Part shown: positions 55,757 to 64,000 of the stretch, piece after piece
Position numbering within the stretch: the stretch's first letter is position 1
Layout of the letters: each line of letters starts with the position of its first letter
NCBI RefSeq assembly: GCF_002303925.1
Contig: NZ_MRCS01000001.1
Span: 1-64,000 of the forward strand
Source of the DNA: Pseudomonas sp. ACN8
GTDB lineage: Bacteria; Pseudomonadota; Gammaproteobacteria; Pseudomonadales; Pseudomonadaceae
Reading direction: 5' to 3'
Length of the DNA: 64,000 nt
Program-made: the position numbers and the translations under genes
The notes under the pieces: model-generated
What the model saw: the letters and a program-made list of their open reading frames with translations, nothing else
Told to the model about the DNA's origin: nothing
Database searches by the model: none

Positions 55757-58700
55757 ACGACTTTTCCTTGAGGGGTGTTGGTTTTAACTTGGAGGTGCCG
55801 GCGACGCATCAGGCGATACGCTGCCGGAATGACAAACAGGGACAGCAAGGGTGCAGTGACCATACCGCCGACCATGGGCGCGGCGATGCGGCTCATCACT
55901 TCGCTGCCGGTGCCGCTGCCCAACAGGATGGGTAACAGACCGGCAATGATCACGGCCACGGTCATGGCCTTGGGCCGAACGCGCTGCACAGCGCCTTCAC
56001 GAATCGCCGCCACCAGACCGCGCTCAGTGCTGTCGCCAAGGTCTTCACGTTCGGCCCACGCGTTTTTCAGGTAGAGCAGCATGATCACACCAAATTCGGC
56101 GGAAACCCCGGCCAAGGCTATGAAACCGACCCCGGTGGCAACCGACAGGTTGAACCCCAACAGATAGAGAAACCATGCCCCCCCAGTCAGTGCGAACGGC
56201 AGAGTGGCCATGATCAGCAAGGCCTCATCGAAGCGGGCAAAAGTCAGGTAGAGCAACACGAAGATGATCAACAGCGTGGCCGGCACCACCAGCTTGAGTC
56301 GAGCGTTGGCTCTTTCAAGAAATTCGAACTGCCCTGAGTAGCTCAGGCTCATACCGGGCTGCAACTTGACCTGCTCGTTGACGACCCGGCGTAGATCGGC
56401 GACCACCGAGGCAATGTCCCGGCCCCGCACGTCGATGTATACCCAACCAGAGGGCCGTGCGTTCTCGCTTTTGAGCATCGGTGGGCCATCGCTGACCTTG
56501 ACCTTCGCCACCGTGCCAAGGGTGATCTGACTACCCAGCGGGGTATAGATCGGCAGTTGCTCCAGAGCGCCGAGCGAGTCACGCCATTCCCTTGGGTAAC
56601 GCACGTTAATCGGGAAACGTGCGAGCCCTTCAATGGTTTCGCCGACGTTTTCACCGCCGATGGCACCGGCCACGATGGACTGCACATCAGCGATGTTCAG
56701 CCCGTAACGAGCGGCGGACTTGCGGTCGATATCCACGTCGATATAGCGGCCGCCGGTCAATCGCTCGGCCAGAGCCGAACTGACACCGGGCACGTCCTTG
56801 GCTACTCGCTCGACCACTTGGGTGACCGCATCGATTTCCGCCAGATGGGTGCCAGCAACCTTCACACCGATCGGGCTCTTTATACCCGTCGCCAGCATGT
56901 CGATACGGTTGCGAATCGGCGGTATCCATATGTTGGTCAAACCGGGTACGCGCACCACGCGATCCAGTTCCTCTACCAACTTTTCCTGAGTCATGCCTGG
57001 ACGCCATTGCTCGTGTGGCTTGAACTGGATCGTGGTTTCGAACATCTCCAGCGGTGCGGGGTCGGTGGCGGTTTCGGCACGACCGGCTTTACCGAAGACG
57101 TGTTCGACCTCTGGCACGGTCTTGATCAAACGGTCGGTCTGTTGCAGCAGTTGCGCCGCTTTCTGCGCCGACAATCCCGGCAAAGCTGAGGGCATATAGA
57201 GCAGGTCGCCCTCGTCCAGCGGCGGGAGAAACTCGCCACCCAAACGCGACATTGGCCACAACGCACTGACAAAAACCAACAGCGCGACCACCAGCGTGAT
57301 TTTCGGACGACGCAAGACCGCGTCCAGGGCCGGCTGATAGATCCGGATCAACCACCGGTTCAACGGGTTCTGTTGCTCACTGGGGATTCGTCCTCGAATC
57401 CAGTAGCCCATCAGCACCGGCACCAGGGTCACTGACAATCCCGCCGCTGCGGCCATGGCGTAGGTCTTGGTGAAAGCCAAAGGACCGAACAGCCGTCCCT
57501 CCTGAGCCTCCAGGGTGAACACCGGAATGAACGACAGGGTGATGATCAGCAAACAGAAGAACAGCGCCGGGCCTACCTCTGCTGCCGCTTCGGTCATGAC
57601 ATGCCAATGACGCTCGCCCTTTAGTTCCTCCCCTGGATTGGCTACGTGCCAGGCCTCAATCTTCTTGTGGGCGTTCTCGATCATCACCACGGCGGCATCG
57701 ACCATGGCGCCGATGGCGATGGCGATTCCGCCCAAGGACATGATGTTGGCGTTGATGCCTTGGTAGCGCATGACGATGAAGGCAATCAGCACCCCCACCG
57801 GCAGTGAAATGATCGCCACCAGCGATGAGCGCAAGTGCCAGAGAAAGATTCCGCAGACCAAGGCGACGACGATGAACTCTTCGATGAGCTTGTGGCTGAG
57901 GTTTTCCACCGCGCGGTCGATCAGCTTGCTGCGATCGTAGGTGGTGACGATTTCCACGCCGGCCGGCAGGCTGCTTTTCAGTTCGTCGAGTTTGGTCTTG
58001 ACCGCCGCAATGGTCTCGCGAGCGTTCTTGCCGCTGCGCAAAATCACCACGCCACCGACGGTCTCGCCCTCGCCGTCGAGTTCAGTGATGCCACGGCGCA
58101 TTTCCGGGCCCAACTGAATCGTGGCGACATCGCCAAGGGTCACCGGCACGCCGCCCGCACCCAACTTGAGTGGGATCGAGCGGAAGTCATTGAGCGTCTT
58201 CAGGTAGCCGGAAGCCCGCACGATGAACTCAGTTTCTGCCATCTCCAGCACCGCGCCACCGGTTTCCTGATTGGCCTTGCCGATAGCGTCGGTCACCTCG
58301 GCCTGAGTGATACCGAGGCTGGCGAGTTTCAGCGGATCCAGTTGCACCTGGTACTGCTTGACCATCCCGCCGACTGTCGCCACCTCTGCGACGTTGGGCA
58401 GCGTCTTGAGCTCAAACTTGAGAAACCAGTCCTGAAGTGCGCGCAGTTGCGCCAAATCGTGTCCACCGCTGCGATCCACCAGTGCGTACTGATAGATCCA
58501 ACCCACCCCCGTCGCATCCGGCCCCAACGCTGGCTTGGCGCTGGCCGGCAACCGACTCTGTACTTGGCTCAGGTACTCCAACACCCGCGAGCGAGCCCAA
58601 TACAAGTCAGTGCCGTCTTCAAACAGCACGTAGACAAAGCTGTCACCGAAGAAGGAATAACCACGCACGGTCTTGGCGCCAGGCACCGAGAGCATGGTGG

Positions 58701-58911
58701 TGGCCAACGGATAGGTCACCTGATTCTCGACAATCTGCGGCGCTTGTCCTGCATAAGGGGTGCGGATAATCACCTGCACATCGGAAAGGTCTGGCAGCGC
58801 ATCAATGGGCGTGCTCTGCACCGACCAGATACCCCAAGCCGTGACGAACAACGTCGCCAGTAGCACCAGGAATCGGTTGGCCACCGACCAACGAATCAGG
58901 GTAGCAATCAT
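55753..58911 (-). CDS. cusA: Copper/silver efflux RND transporter, CusA
   Basis: A 1052-residue heavy-metal RND pump of the inner membrane. Twelve membrane segments and two large periplasmic loops are apparent. RND signatures include [20 protein letters not shown] at the start and [20 protein letters not shown] with its proton-relay Asp. The length and sequence fit the Cu(I)/Ag(I) branch (HAE1-like CusA) rather than CzcA. The start overlaps the cusB stop by ATGA. It uses proton flow to expel metal through CusB and CusC. Confidence 0.93.
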   Translation of the reverse strand: MIATLIRWSVANRFLVLLATLFVTAWGIWSVQSTPIDALPDLSDVQVIIRTPYAGQAPQIVENQVTYPLATTMLSVPGAKTVRGYSFFGDSFVYVLFEDGTDLYWARSRVLEYLSQVQSRLPASAKPALGPDATGVGWIYQYALVDRSGGHDLAQLRALQDWFLKFELKTLPNVAEVATVGGMVKQYQVQLDPLKLASLGITQAEVTDAIGKANQETGGAVLEMAETEFIVRASGYLKTLNDFRSIPLKLGAGGVPVTLGDVATIQLGPEMRRGITELDGEGETVGGVVILRSGKNARETIAAVKTKLDELKSSLPAGVEIVTTYDRSKLIDRAVENLSHKLIEEFIVVALVCGIFLWHLRSSLVAIISLPVGVLIAFIVMRYQGINANIMSLGGIAIAIGAMVDAAVVMIENAHKKIEAWHVANPGEELKGERHWHVMTEAAAEVGPALFFCLLIITLSFIPVFTLEAQEGRLFGPLAFTKTYAMAAAAGLSVTLVPVLMGYWIRGRIPSEQQNPLNRWLIRIYQPALDAVLRRPKITLVVALLVFVSALWPMSRLGGEFLPPLDEGDLLYMPSALPGLSAQKAAQLLQQTDRLIKTVPEVEHVFGKAGRAETATDPAPLEMFETTIQFKPHEQWRPGMTQEKLVEELDRVVRVPGLTNIWIPPIRNRIDMLATGIKSPIGVKVAGTHLAEIDAVTQVVERVAKDVPGVSSALAERLTGGRYIDVDIDRKSAARYGLNIADVQSIVAGAIGGENVGETIEGLARFPINVRYPREWRDSLGALEQLPIYTPLGSQITLGTVAKVKVSDGPPMLKSENARPSGWVYIDVRGRDIASVVADLRRVVNEQVKLQPGMSLSYSGQFEFLERANARLKLVVPATLLIIFVLLYLTFARFDEALLIMATLPFALTGGAWFLYLLGFNLSVATGVGFIALAGVSAEFGVIMLLYLKNAWAEREDLGDSTERGLVAAIREGAVQRVRPKAMTVAVIIAGLLPILLGSGTGSEVMSRIAAPMVGGMVTAPLLSLFVIPAAYRLMRRRHLQVKTNTPQGKVV

Positions 58912-60392
58912 GGCTGCCCCCCCGATTTATCCAGGCGCTCGACACGCAAGCCATCGTCGGTCTGGCTCACCGCGACCCGAACCTTGTCACCCGCCTTGAG
59001 GCCCTGCATCAGCGCCGGACTGGCGAGTGGGAACGTCATCGTCATGCCAGGCATGCCCAGCGTCTTGAAGGGACCGTGGGCGAGCGTGACGTCTTTATCG
59101 TTGATCTCAACGATCTGCCCATCCGCTTCATGAAAACTGGCGGCGGCCGCACTGGGTGGTGACACTTCCTCCGAGCTTGCAACGATGCCCTTGAGACTGG
59201 CCTCCGAGTCGAGCAGGAACTGACCAGACGTAACCACCTTCTGACCTTCGCCCAGACCTTTCAAAATCGCCGTCTTGCCATCGCTCTCCTGCCCGAGTTG
59301 CACCTCCACTGGGCGGTAGCGGCCCGCATCTTCGGCGAGCATCACCAAGGCACGTCGGCCAGTGCGAATCACCGCTTCGCTCGGCACCCACAATACACTT
59401 TGCTCAACTGTACGATTCAGGCGGACCTGCGCCGTCAAACCTGGTCTCAGGCGCCCATCTGGATTGGGCAGTTCCACCCGCACACGAAGCGTGCGACTGT
59501 CCGGATTGGTTTCAGGCAAAATCGCGCTGACCTTGCCACTGAGCGTTGCCCCTGGAAAGGCTGGCAATCGCGCTTCGACTGACTGCCCCACGGTGATAGC
59601 TCCGGCATCCGATTCCGGTACGGCCACGGCGAGCCAGACACTGCTCAAGCCATTGACGCGTGCCAGGGTATCGCCAGTCGCCACGGTCATACCCGCACGT
59701 ACGTTCAACTCTTGCAGCACGCCGCTGATGGGGCTGGTGAGGGTCAGGTTCGGTTGGACTTTGCTACTGCGCTCTAGCTGAGTGATTAACGCAACCGGCA
59801 TCCCTGTGAGTCTCAGTCGCTGGCGGGCCGCAGCCAACAGATCGGTATCACCGTTGCGCTTGAGGGCAAGAAACTCTGTCTGGGCGGCCGCCCACTCCGG
59901 CACCAGGATATCCGCCAATGCCGCGTTGGCCTTGAGCACATCACCGGGTGCATGGGCATAGACCCGCTCCACAAAGCCAGGGGTGCGTGCCTGAATCACA
60001 GCGACATCACGTTCGTTGAACGCCAAGACACCGGTTACTTCGAGGCTGGACTCAAAGACGCCACGAGTGACAGTCGCAAAACGCAGACCAAGATTCTGGG
60101 TCAGGCTCGGATCGATACTGACGGCCGCACGATCCCCGACGCCGCTGGCGTACTGGGGGACCAGTTGCATGTCCATAAAGGGGGACTTACCCGGGTTATC
60201 GAACTTTTGCTGCGGGTACATGGGGTCATACCAGTACAGAGCCTTGCGTTCATCCAGTGAATTGAGGCTCTGCTCCGGGGCGGTACTTGGTACTCCGCTC
60301 ATGCGCTTGGGAGCGAACCAGTAACCACCGGCAACACCCAATGCCAGCGAGATGCCTGCCAGCAACGCCCCGTTCCATTTTTTATGGTTCAT
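58908..60392 (-). CDS. cusB: RND adaptor CusB with N-terminal metal-binding and C-terminal CusF-like domains
   Basis: A 494-residue periplasmic adaptor. After a membrane anchor comes a heavy-metal-binding domain ([20 protein letters not shown]...DMQLVPQY), then the usual hairpin and barrel domains. The last 80 residues form a CusF-like domain ([19 protein letters not shown]). This three-part form occurs in pseudomonads and duplicates the job of the separate CusF. Stop and start overlaps (ATGA) link it to cusA and cusC. Confidence 0.9.
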   Translation of the reverse strand: MNHKKWNGALLAGISLALGVAGGYWFAPKRMSGVPSTAPEQSLNSLDERKALYWYDPMYPQQKFDNPGKSPFMDMQLVPQYASGVGDRAAVSIDPSLTQNLGLRFATVTRGVFESSLEVTGVLAFNERDVAVIQARTPGFVERVYAHAPGDVLKANAALADILVPEWAAAQTEFLALKRNGDTDLLAAARQRLRLTGMPVALITQLERSSKVQPNLTLTSPISGVLQELNVRAGMTVATGDTLARVNGLSSVWLAVAVPESDAGAITVGQSVEARLPAFPGATLSGKVSAILPETNPDSRTLRVRVELPNPDGRLRPGLTAQVRLNRTVEQSVLWVPSEAVIRTGRRALVMLAEDAGRYRPVEVQLGQESDGKTAILKGLGEGQKVVTSGQFLLDSEASLKGIVASSEEVSPPSAAAASFHEADGQIVEINDKDVTLAHGPFKTLGMPGMTMTFPLASPALMQGLKAGDKVRVAVSQTDDGLRVERLDKSGGQP

Positions 60393-61645
60393 TGGCTGGA
60401 CTCCCCATAAGCAAAAAACAGACGCGCGCTGGTCAGTGCTCGCTGTTCTTCCACGTCGATCTGTTTGAGTCGGGCTTCGATGAGTTCACGTCGGGCGGCC
60501 ACAACGGCGTTTAAATCGCCTTTGCCGGCACGGTAGCTGGCCATGCTGAGTTCGACCTTTTCCCTGGCCAGCGGCAACAGGCTTTCCTGGTTGCGGCTTA
60601 CCGCACGATTCAGACGCTCATAGTCGGCCAGTTCGTTTTCCAGTTGCTGTGTGTGCTCGCGTGACAGGGCTTCGCGCTCAGCCTCAAGCTGGCTGAGTTC
60701 AGCCTGTTTGGCTGCGATTTTGGGGTTTTGCCGGGAGTCAGGAAACAGCGGCAAGTCCCAGGACAATTGCACGCTGACCATGTCGCCGAACTGGCGATCG
60801 CGATGTTGATAGTCAAGCTCCCAGCTCCAGTCTGACTTTTTCTCCGACTCGGCTTCACGAACCTTGGCTTGCGCTTCGCGGGTCATCGGCGCAAACGCTG
60901 CCAACTCGGGGTGGTGTTGCAGTTTATGGGCGTAGCTTGAGGAATCGACAGGCCACTGCGGCAAGGTGCCCACAGGCTTGTCGTTGGCGGCGGAGCCAAT
61001 CCAGCGTTTGAGGGCCGCTCGGGCCTGCGCTCTCTGGAGAACCAGATCGTCCTGTTGCTGCGCCAGTCGAGCCGCTTCTTGCTTGGGTGTCACCGCATCG
61101 GCGGGCTGAGCGCGGCCACCGGCAATCTGGGCCCGGACGGTATCGGTCAGCAGGCGGTTTTCTTTGTAGAAGTCCTGGAACAGCGCATCTTTTCGCTCGA
61201 CCGAGTAGCTACTGATCCAGGCCAGTGCCGTGGATTGGCGTACCTTCAAACGTTCGACCCGACGCTCTGCCGCAGCGCGATCAACGGCCGCATCGGCGAC
61301 CTCAATGCGTGCTTTGCGCTTGTCGCTGTTGGGCATCTCTTGTCTGACCCCGACCATTTGCATGGTCATGAAGTCGTCGTTGATGCTCCAGCGATCCGGG
61401 CCGCCGATGGGGTAGTTCTGCACACCTGCCAGCAACTTGGGGTCAGGTAATTCACCCGCTGGAATAGCCGCACTGCTGGCAGCCTGAATCTTTGCATCTT
61501 GTGCAGTCAGCGACGGCGCATTGTTTTCGGCCAGCCGCAGCGCTTCATCAAGAGTCAGTGCGGCAGCGACGCCCGGCAATGCCAGTACGCTTGCCGCCAG
61601 ACCGGCCACGAGGGACCAGCCTGTGCAATAGCACTTGGAGTTCAT
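60389..61645 (-). CDS. cusC: Outer-membrane efflux channel, CusC/TolC family
   Basis: A 418-residue outer-membrane factor with signal peptide ending VAA/ALT and long TolC-like helices (two repeats, for example QLEAEREALSREHTQQLENE). No lipobox is evident. I chose the start at 61645 (MNSKCYC, AGGAA upstream) over an ATG 30 bases earlier. It completes the tripartite copper/silver pump with CusB and CusA and is the first of four coupled genes. Confidence 0.87.
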   Translation of the reverse strand: MNSKCYCTGWSLVAGLAASVLALPGVAAALTLDEALRLAENNAPSLTAQDAKIQAASSAAIPAGELPDPKLLAGVQNYPIGGPDRWSINDDFMTMQMVGVRQEMPNSDKRKARIEVADAAVDRAAAERRVERLKVRQSTALAWISSYSVERKDALFQDFYKENRLLTDTVRAQIAGGRAQPADAVTPKQEAARLAQQQDDLVLQRAQARAALKRWIGSAANDKPVGTLPQWPVDSSSYAHKLQHHPELAAFAPMTREAQAKVREAESEKKSDWSWELDYQHRDRQFGDMVSVQLSWDLPLFPDSRQNPKIAAKQAELSQLEAEREALSREHTQQLENELADYERLNRAVSRNQESLLPLAREKVELSMASYRAGKGDLNAVVAARRELIEARLKQIDVEEQRALTSARLFFAYGESSQ

Positions 61646-61745
61646 GTTTTGGATTCCTGTGATCATCCACTGCACGCGTCAAAAAGACAGGCGCGCAGCC
61701 AGTCCATCCCGCTAGTGCGGAATGAGGCTCAATGTTGGACAGGAA

Positions 61746-62087
61746 TCAAACGCGAGGCGGTCGCCATACCCCGGACGGGGTTTGTACGGGCAGGGAATCA
61801 CTGAAGAAGGAAACCACTACGGGGCTGAACACGGTGACAGGAGGCTTGAGGATCGAGACTTGCAGCATACCGCCTGTCTTGCACTCCTGGCCCGGCTTGC
61901 AGGGCTTGCCATGCTCCGTCGGGCTTTTCATGTCATTGCAGCAGTCCATTGCCATGTCATCCATCATCGCCATGCCCATCGTCTTCGTCGGGCAAGGTTC
62001 TGTGGGCGCCTGAACACCCGCCATCCCGCTGAGGGGAAGCACCAGGCTAATCACGAAAATGAGGCAAAACCGCAGGTAGCGTTTCAT
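61746..62087 (-). CDS. Small exported Met/Cys-rich protein upstream of cusC
   Basis: A 113-residue protein with a signal peptide (LRFCLIFVISLVLPLSGMAG) and a metal-binding stretch rich in Met, Cys and His (MGMAMMDDMAMDCCNDMKSP, then HGKPCKPGQEC). Similar proteins head czc and cus operons in pseudomonads and may sense or buffer metal in the periplasm (family memory, role unproven). It lies 100 bases before cusC on the same strand and is likely the first gene of the operon. Confidence 0.72.
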   Translation of the reverse strand: MKRYLRFCLIFVISLVLPLSGMAGVQAPTEPCPTKTMGMAMMDDMAMDCCNDMKSPTEHGKPCKPGQECKTGGMLQVSILKPPVTVFSPVVVSFFSDSLPVQTPSGVWRPPRV

Positions 62088-62307
62088 GGGCTGGAGTGTA
62101 GTGGTTGAAATGGGCTCTTACAATTGGAGGACTGTTCTCACCGCGTGCCGAAGGCGTTGATTCAGGCGATATCACCGTATCTGAATTAAGCCAGCATTAT
62201 CGCTGACAGAGGATTTGCTCACCTTCGGGACCTTCGAGTACGGGTTCTCGACCACCATGATCGGCGCGACTGTCGGCTTCGTCATCCTGGCGGTGTATTT
62301 CCATCAC

Positions 62308-63216
62308 TCACTTTTTTGCCGGTTTACCGCTGGCAGGGATGTGCAGGTACGACATCACGCTTTCCGTCAGTTCGGTTGCCAGTTTGACCGCTTCTTTATT
62401 GCGCGCCATCACGCCGGCGACCAAGCCTTCGATCAAGGCCAGTACGGCGATGTTGGAGCTGGTCAGCACGGGGTGATCGCAAGGCGCAAACAGCGTGTGC
62501 CGGGCTATGCCGGTGAGTGGCGAGGCGGGTGAGTCGGTAATGGCGAGCACCGATGCGCCGCGTTCATTGGCGAAGCGTGCCAGTTGCAGGGTGTCGAGGG
62601 AGTAGCGCGGCAGGGTGATCGCCAGCAGCACGTCCTGATCGGTGATCGCAGCCAGACGGTAAGCGGCGTTTTCGTTTCCGCCCTCCATGCTGATGGCCGT
62701 GGCGTCCGCACAGAAGGGCATCAGGGTCGAGGCGGCGAGACCGGCGAAGTAGACACTGTTGCCAAAGCCCAGGATGTAGATCTTGCGCGCTTTGGTCAGG
62801 CGAGTGACGAATGCTTCAAAGGTGTCGGCGTGGTTGTTGCTCGCCGCGGTGGCCAGGTTGCTACTGGCGCTCTGGAGTTGCTCATGCAGGCCGAACGCGC
62901 CGCCGGGTCGATGGGCAAGTTCGTTGCGCAGTTTGTCGACCGGCGACACCATCTGCTGCAACGTTGCGACCAGCTCGGCCTTCATGCCGCTGTAGCCACC
63001 GAGGTCCAGTGCTTTGGCCAGGCGGTTGACGGCGGCGGGTGAGGTCAATGTTTCGTGAGCCATCTCCTCGATGGTCAGTGTCGCGGCCTTGAGCGGGTGA
63101 CGCAGGATAAAGTCCGCGACCTTGCGCAGTGACGGCGGCAGATCGGAAACGATTTCCGTGAGTTTGCGCATGACCGGCGCGGCATAGACGGTGGTGTCTT
63201 TCGATGGGGTTGGCAT
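62308..63216 (-). CDS. MurR/RpiR-family transcriptional regulator
   Basis: A 302-residue regulator: N-terminal helix-turn-helix of the RpiR type (LRKVADFILRHPLKAATLTI, then EMAHETLTSPAAVNRLAKAL) and a C-terminal SIS domain (IYILGFGNSVYFAGLAASTL) that binds a phosphosugar or other small ligand. It lies 120 bases downstream of an amino-acid ABC ATPase gene on the same strand and may control that transporter (inference). Confidence 0.9.
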   Translation of the reverse strand: MPTPSKDTTVYAAPVMRKLTEIVSDLPPSLRKVADFILRHPLKAATLTIEEMAHETLTSPAAVNRLAKALDLGGYSGMKAELVATLQQMVSPVDKLRNELAHRPGGAFGLHEQLQSASSNLATAASNNHADTFEAFVTRLTKARKIYILGFGNSVYFAGLAASTLMPFCADATAISMEGGNENAAYRLAAITDQDVLLAITLPRYSLDTLQLARFANERGASVLAITDSPASPLTGIARHTLFAPCDHPVLTSSNIAVLALIEGLVAGVMARNKEAVKLATELTESVMSYLHIPASGKPAKK

Positions 63217-63335
63217 ATCCAGCTCAACATTTCCTGAGGGTGAGAGAAGGGCTGTGCCTGATGCCCTGACAAGGTTGGCTGGAGTGTATCCGAAGCCAAC
63301 CTTGTCGGGCAGCGCCGTGCAATGGATGGAGGCGC

Positions 63336-64000
63336 TTACTTCAGGCTTCCGGCCAGAAACTGCTGGAGGCGTTCGGACTGTGGGTTGACCAGCACTTGAC
63401 GCGGGTCGCCGCGTTCCTCGACAACGCCCTTGTGCAGGAACACCAGTTGGTTCGAAACCTCACGGGCAAAGCCCATTTCGTGAGTCACCACCACCATGGT
63501 GCGGCCTTCCTGCGCCAGATCCTGCATGACTTTAAGCACTTCGCCGACCAGTTCGGGGTCGAGCGCCGACGTCGGCTCATCGAACAGCATCACTTGCGGC
63601 TCCATCGCCAGTGCGCGGGCAATGGCCACGCGCTGCTGCTCGCCACCGGACATATGCGCCGGCCAGGCGTTCATGCGGTGCGCCACACCGACTTTGTTCA
63701 GGTAGTGCTCGGCCTTCTCCCGTGCCTCTTTCTTGCCCAGGCCCAGCACATGCACCGGGGCTTCCATGACGTTTTCCAGAGCGCTCATGTGGGACCAGAG
63801 GTTGAAGTGTTGAAACACCATCGATAGCTGCGAACGCATGCGTTGCAACTGTTTGGGTTCGGCCGCCTTCATCCCGTCGGAGTTGTTGGCCACCAGCTTG
63901 AGCGGTTCGCCATTGAGCACGATATTGCCCGCATTGGGTTGCTCCAGCAGGTTGATGCAGCGCAGGAACGTACTTTTGCCAGAGCCGCTGGAGCCGATGA
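63336..64000 (-). CDS. Amino-acid ABC transporter ATP-binding protein, 5' end outside the window
   Basis: The visible part (about 221 residues) is an ABC ATPase of the polar-amino-acid class. Walker [10 protein letters not shown] is encoded at the window edge, followed by Q-loop FQHFNLW, signature [14 protein letters not shown], Walker [15 protein letters not shown] and H-loop [11 protein letters not shown]. Only about 35 residues are missing from the N-terminus. It is closest in style to HisP/ArtP-type ATPases. The cognate permeases and binding protein lie beyond the window. Confidence 0.9.
   Translation of the reverse strand, partial: IGSSGSGKSTFLRCINLLEQPNAGNIVLNGEPLKLVANNSDGMKAAEPKQLQRMRSQLSMVFQHFNLWSHMSALENVMEAPVHVLGLGKKEAREKAEHYLNKVGVAHRMNAWPAHMSGGEQQRVAIARALAMEPQVMLFDEPTSALDPELVGEVLKVMQDLAQEGRTMVVVTHEMGFAREVSNQLVFLHKGVVEERGDPRQVLVNPQSERLQQFLAGSLK

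Overview
The window is chromosomal DNA of a Pseudomonas, most likely of the P. fluorescens group. The evidence is high GC, seven paired REP elements of the GTAGGAGCGAGCCTGCTCGCGA type, Pseudomonas-type IlvD, Mqo and CusCBA proteins, and MalT-like LuxR regulators. No rRNA, tRNA, CRISPR array, prophage or intact insertion sequence was seen. Both edges cut genes: a tctC fragment on the left, which is preceded by an inverted 117-base copy of tctA that looks like an assembly or contig-end artefact, and an amino-acid ABC ATPase gene on the right.

Positions 1-15200 hold ordinary, loosely connected genes: a tripartite tricarboxylate transporter (tctCBA), an AhpD-like protein with a divergent AraC regulator, a secreted NTF2-like protein, a DUF2238 membrane protein, ilvD, a malate:quinone oxidoreductase, a NIPSNAP protein next to an IS66 remnant, a SorA-type sulfite dehydrogenase with a two-haem cytochrome, a family-2 glycosyltransferase and an exported arylsulfatase.

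Positions 15200-45550 form the main accessory system, a catabolic island of about 30 kb for a branched or alicyclic alcohol or acid. It encodes a zinc alcohol dehydrogenase, a class-3 aldehyde dehydrogenase, two tandem acyl-CoA ligases, an alpha-methylacyl-CoA racemase with its catalytic triad, two LCAD-like acyl-CoA dehydrogenases, two catalytic/non-catalytic acyl-CoA dehydrogenase pairs, two crotonases, two MaoC hydratases, an SDR, two SCP-x type thiolases, the DUF1302/DUF1329 envelope pair and two MalT-like LuxR regulators. A 17-base imperfect palindrome, consensus CCACCYGATNCGGGTGG, lies 59-111 bases upstream of six genes or operons of the island. One of these genes is the arylsulfatase, so a sulfate ester may be the natural substrate. 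No steroid-ring genes are present. The enzyme set resembles peroxisomal oxidation of alpha-methyl branched acids and bacterial sterol side-chain removal.

Positions 45570-55310 are a patchwork: a DHFR-like protein, small membrane proteins and two secreted low-complexity proteins (one with GEPGDD repeats, one with LEA-like 11-residue repeats). The two secreted-protein genes share a signal peptide and a promoter carrying GTGGGAA-N3-TTCCCAC. Between them lie a DUF6502/DUF5666/beta-barrel operon and an AT-rich islet with a 2OG-Fe(II) oxygenase and a second copy of the glycosyltransferase.

Positions 55400-62090 encode a copper/silver efflux operon (cusC, cusB, cusA, cusF) whose genes overlap by ATGA, preceded by a Met/Cys-rich small protein. 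The window ends with an RpiR-family regulator and the ABC ATPase.
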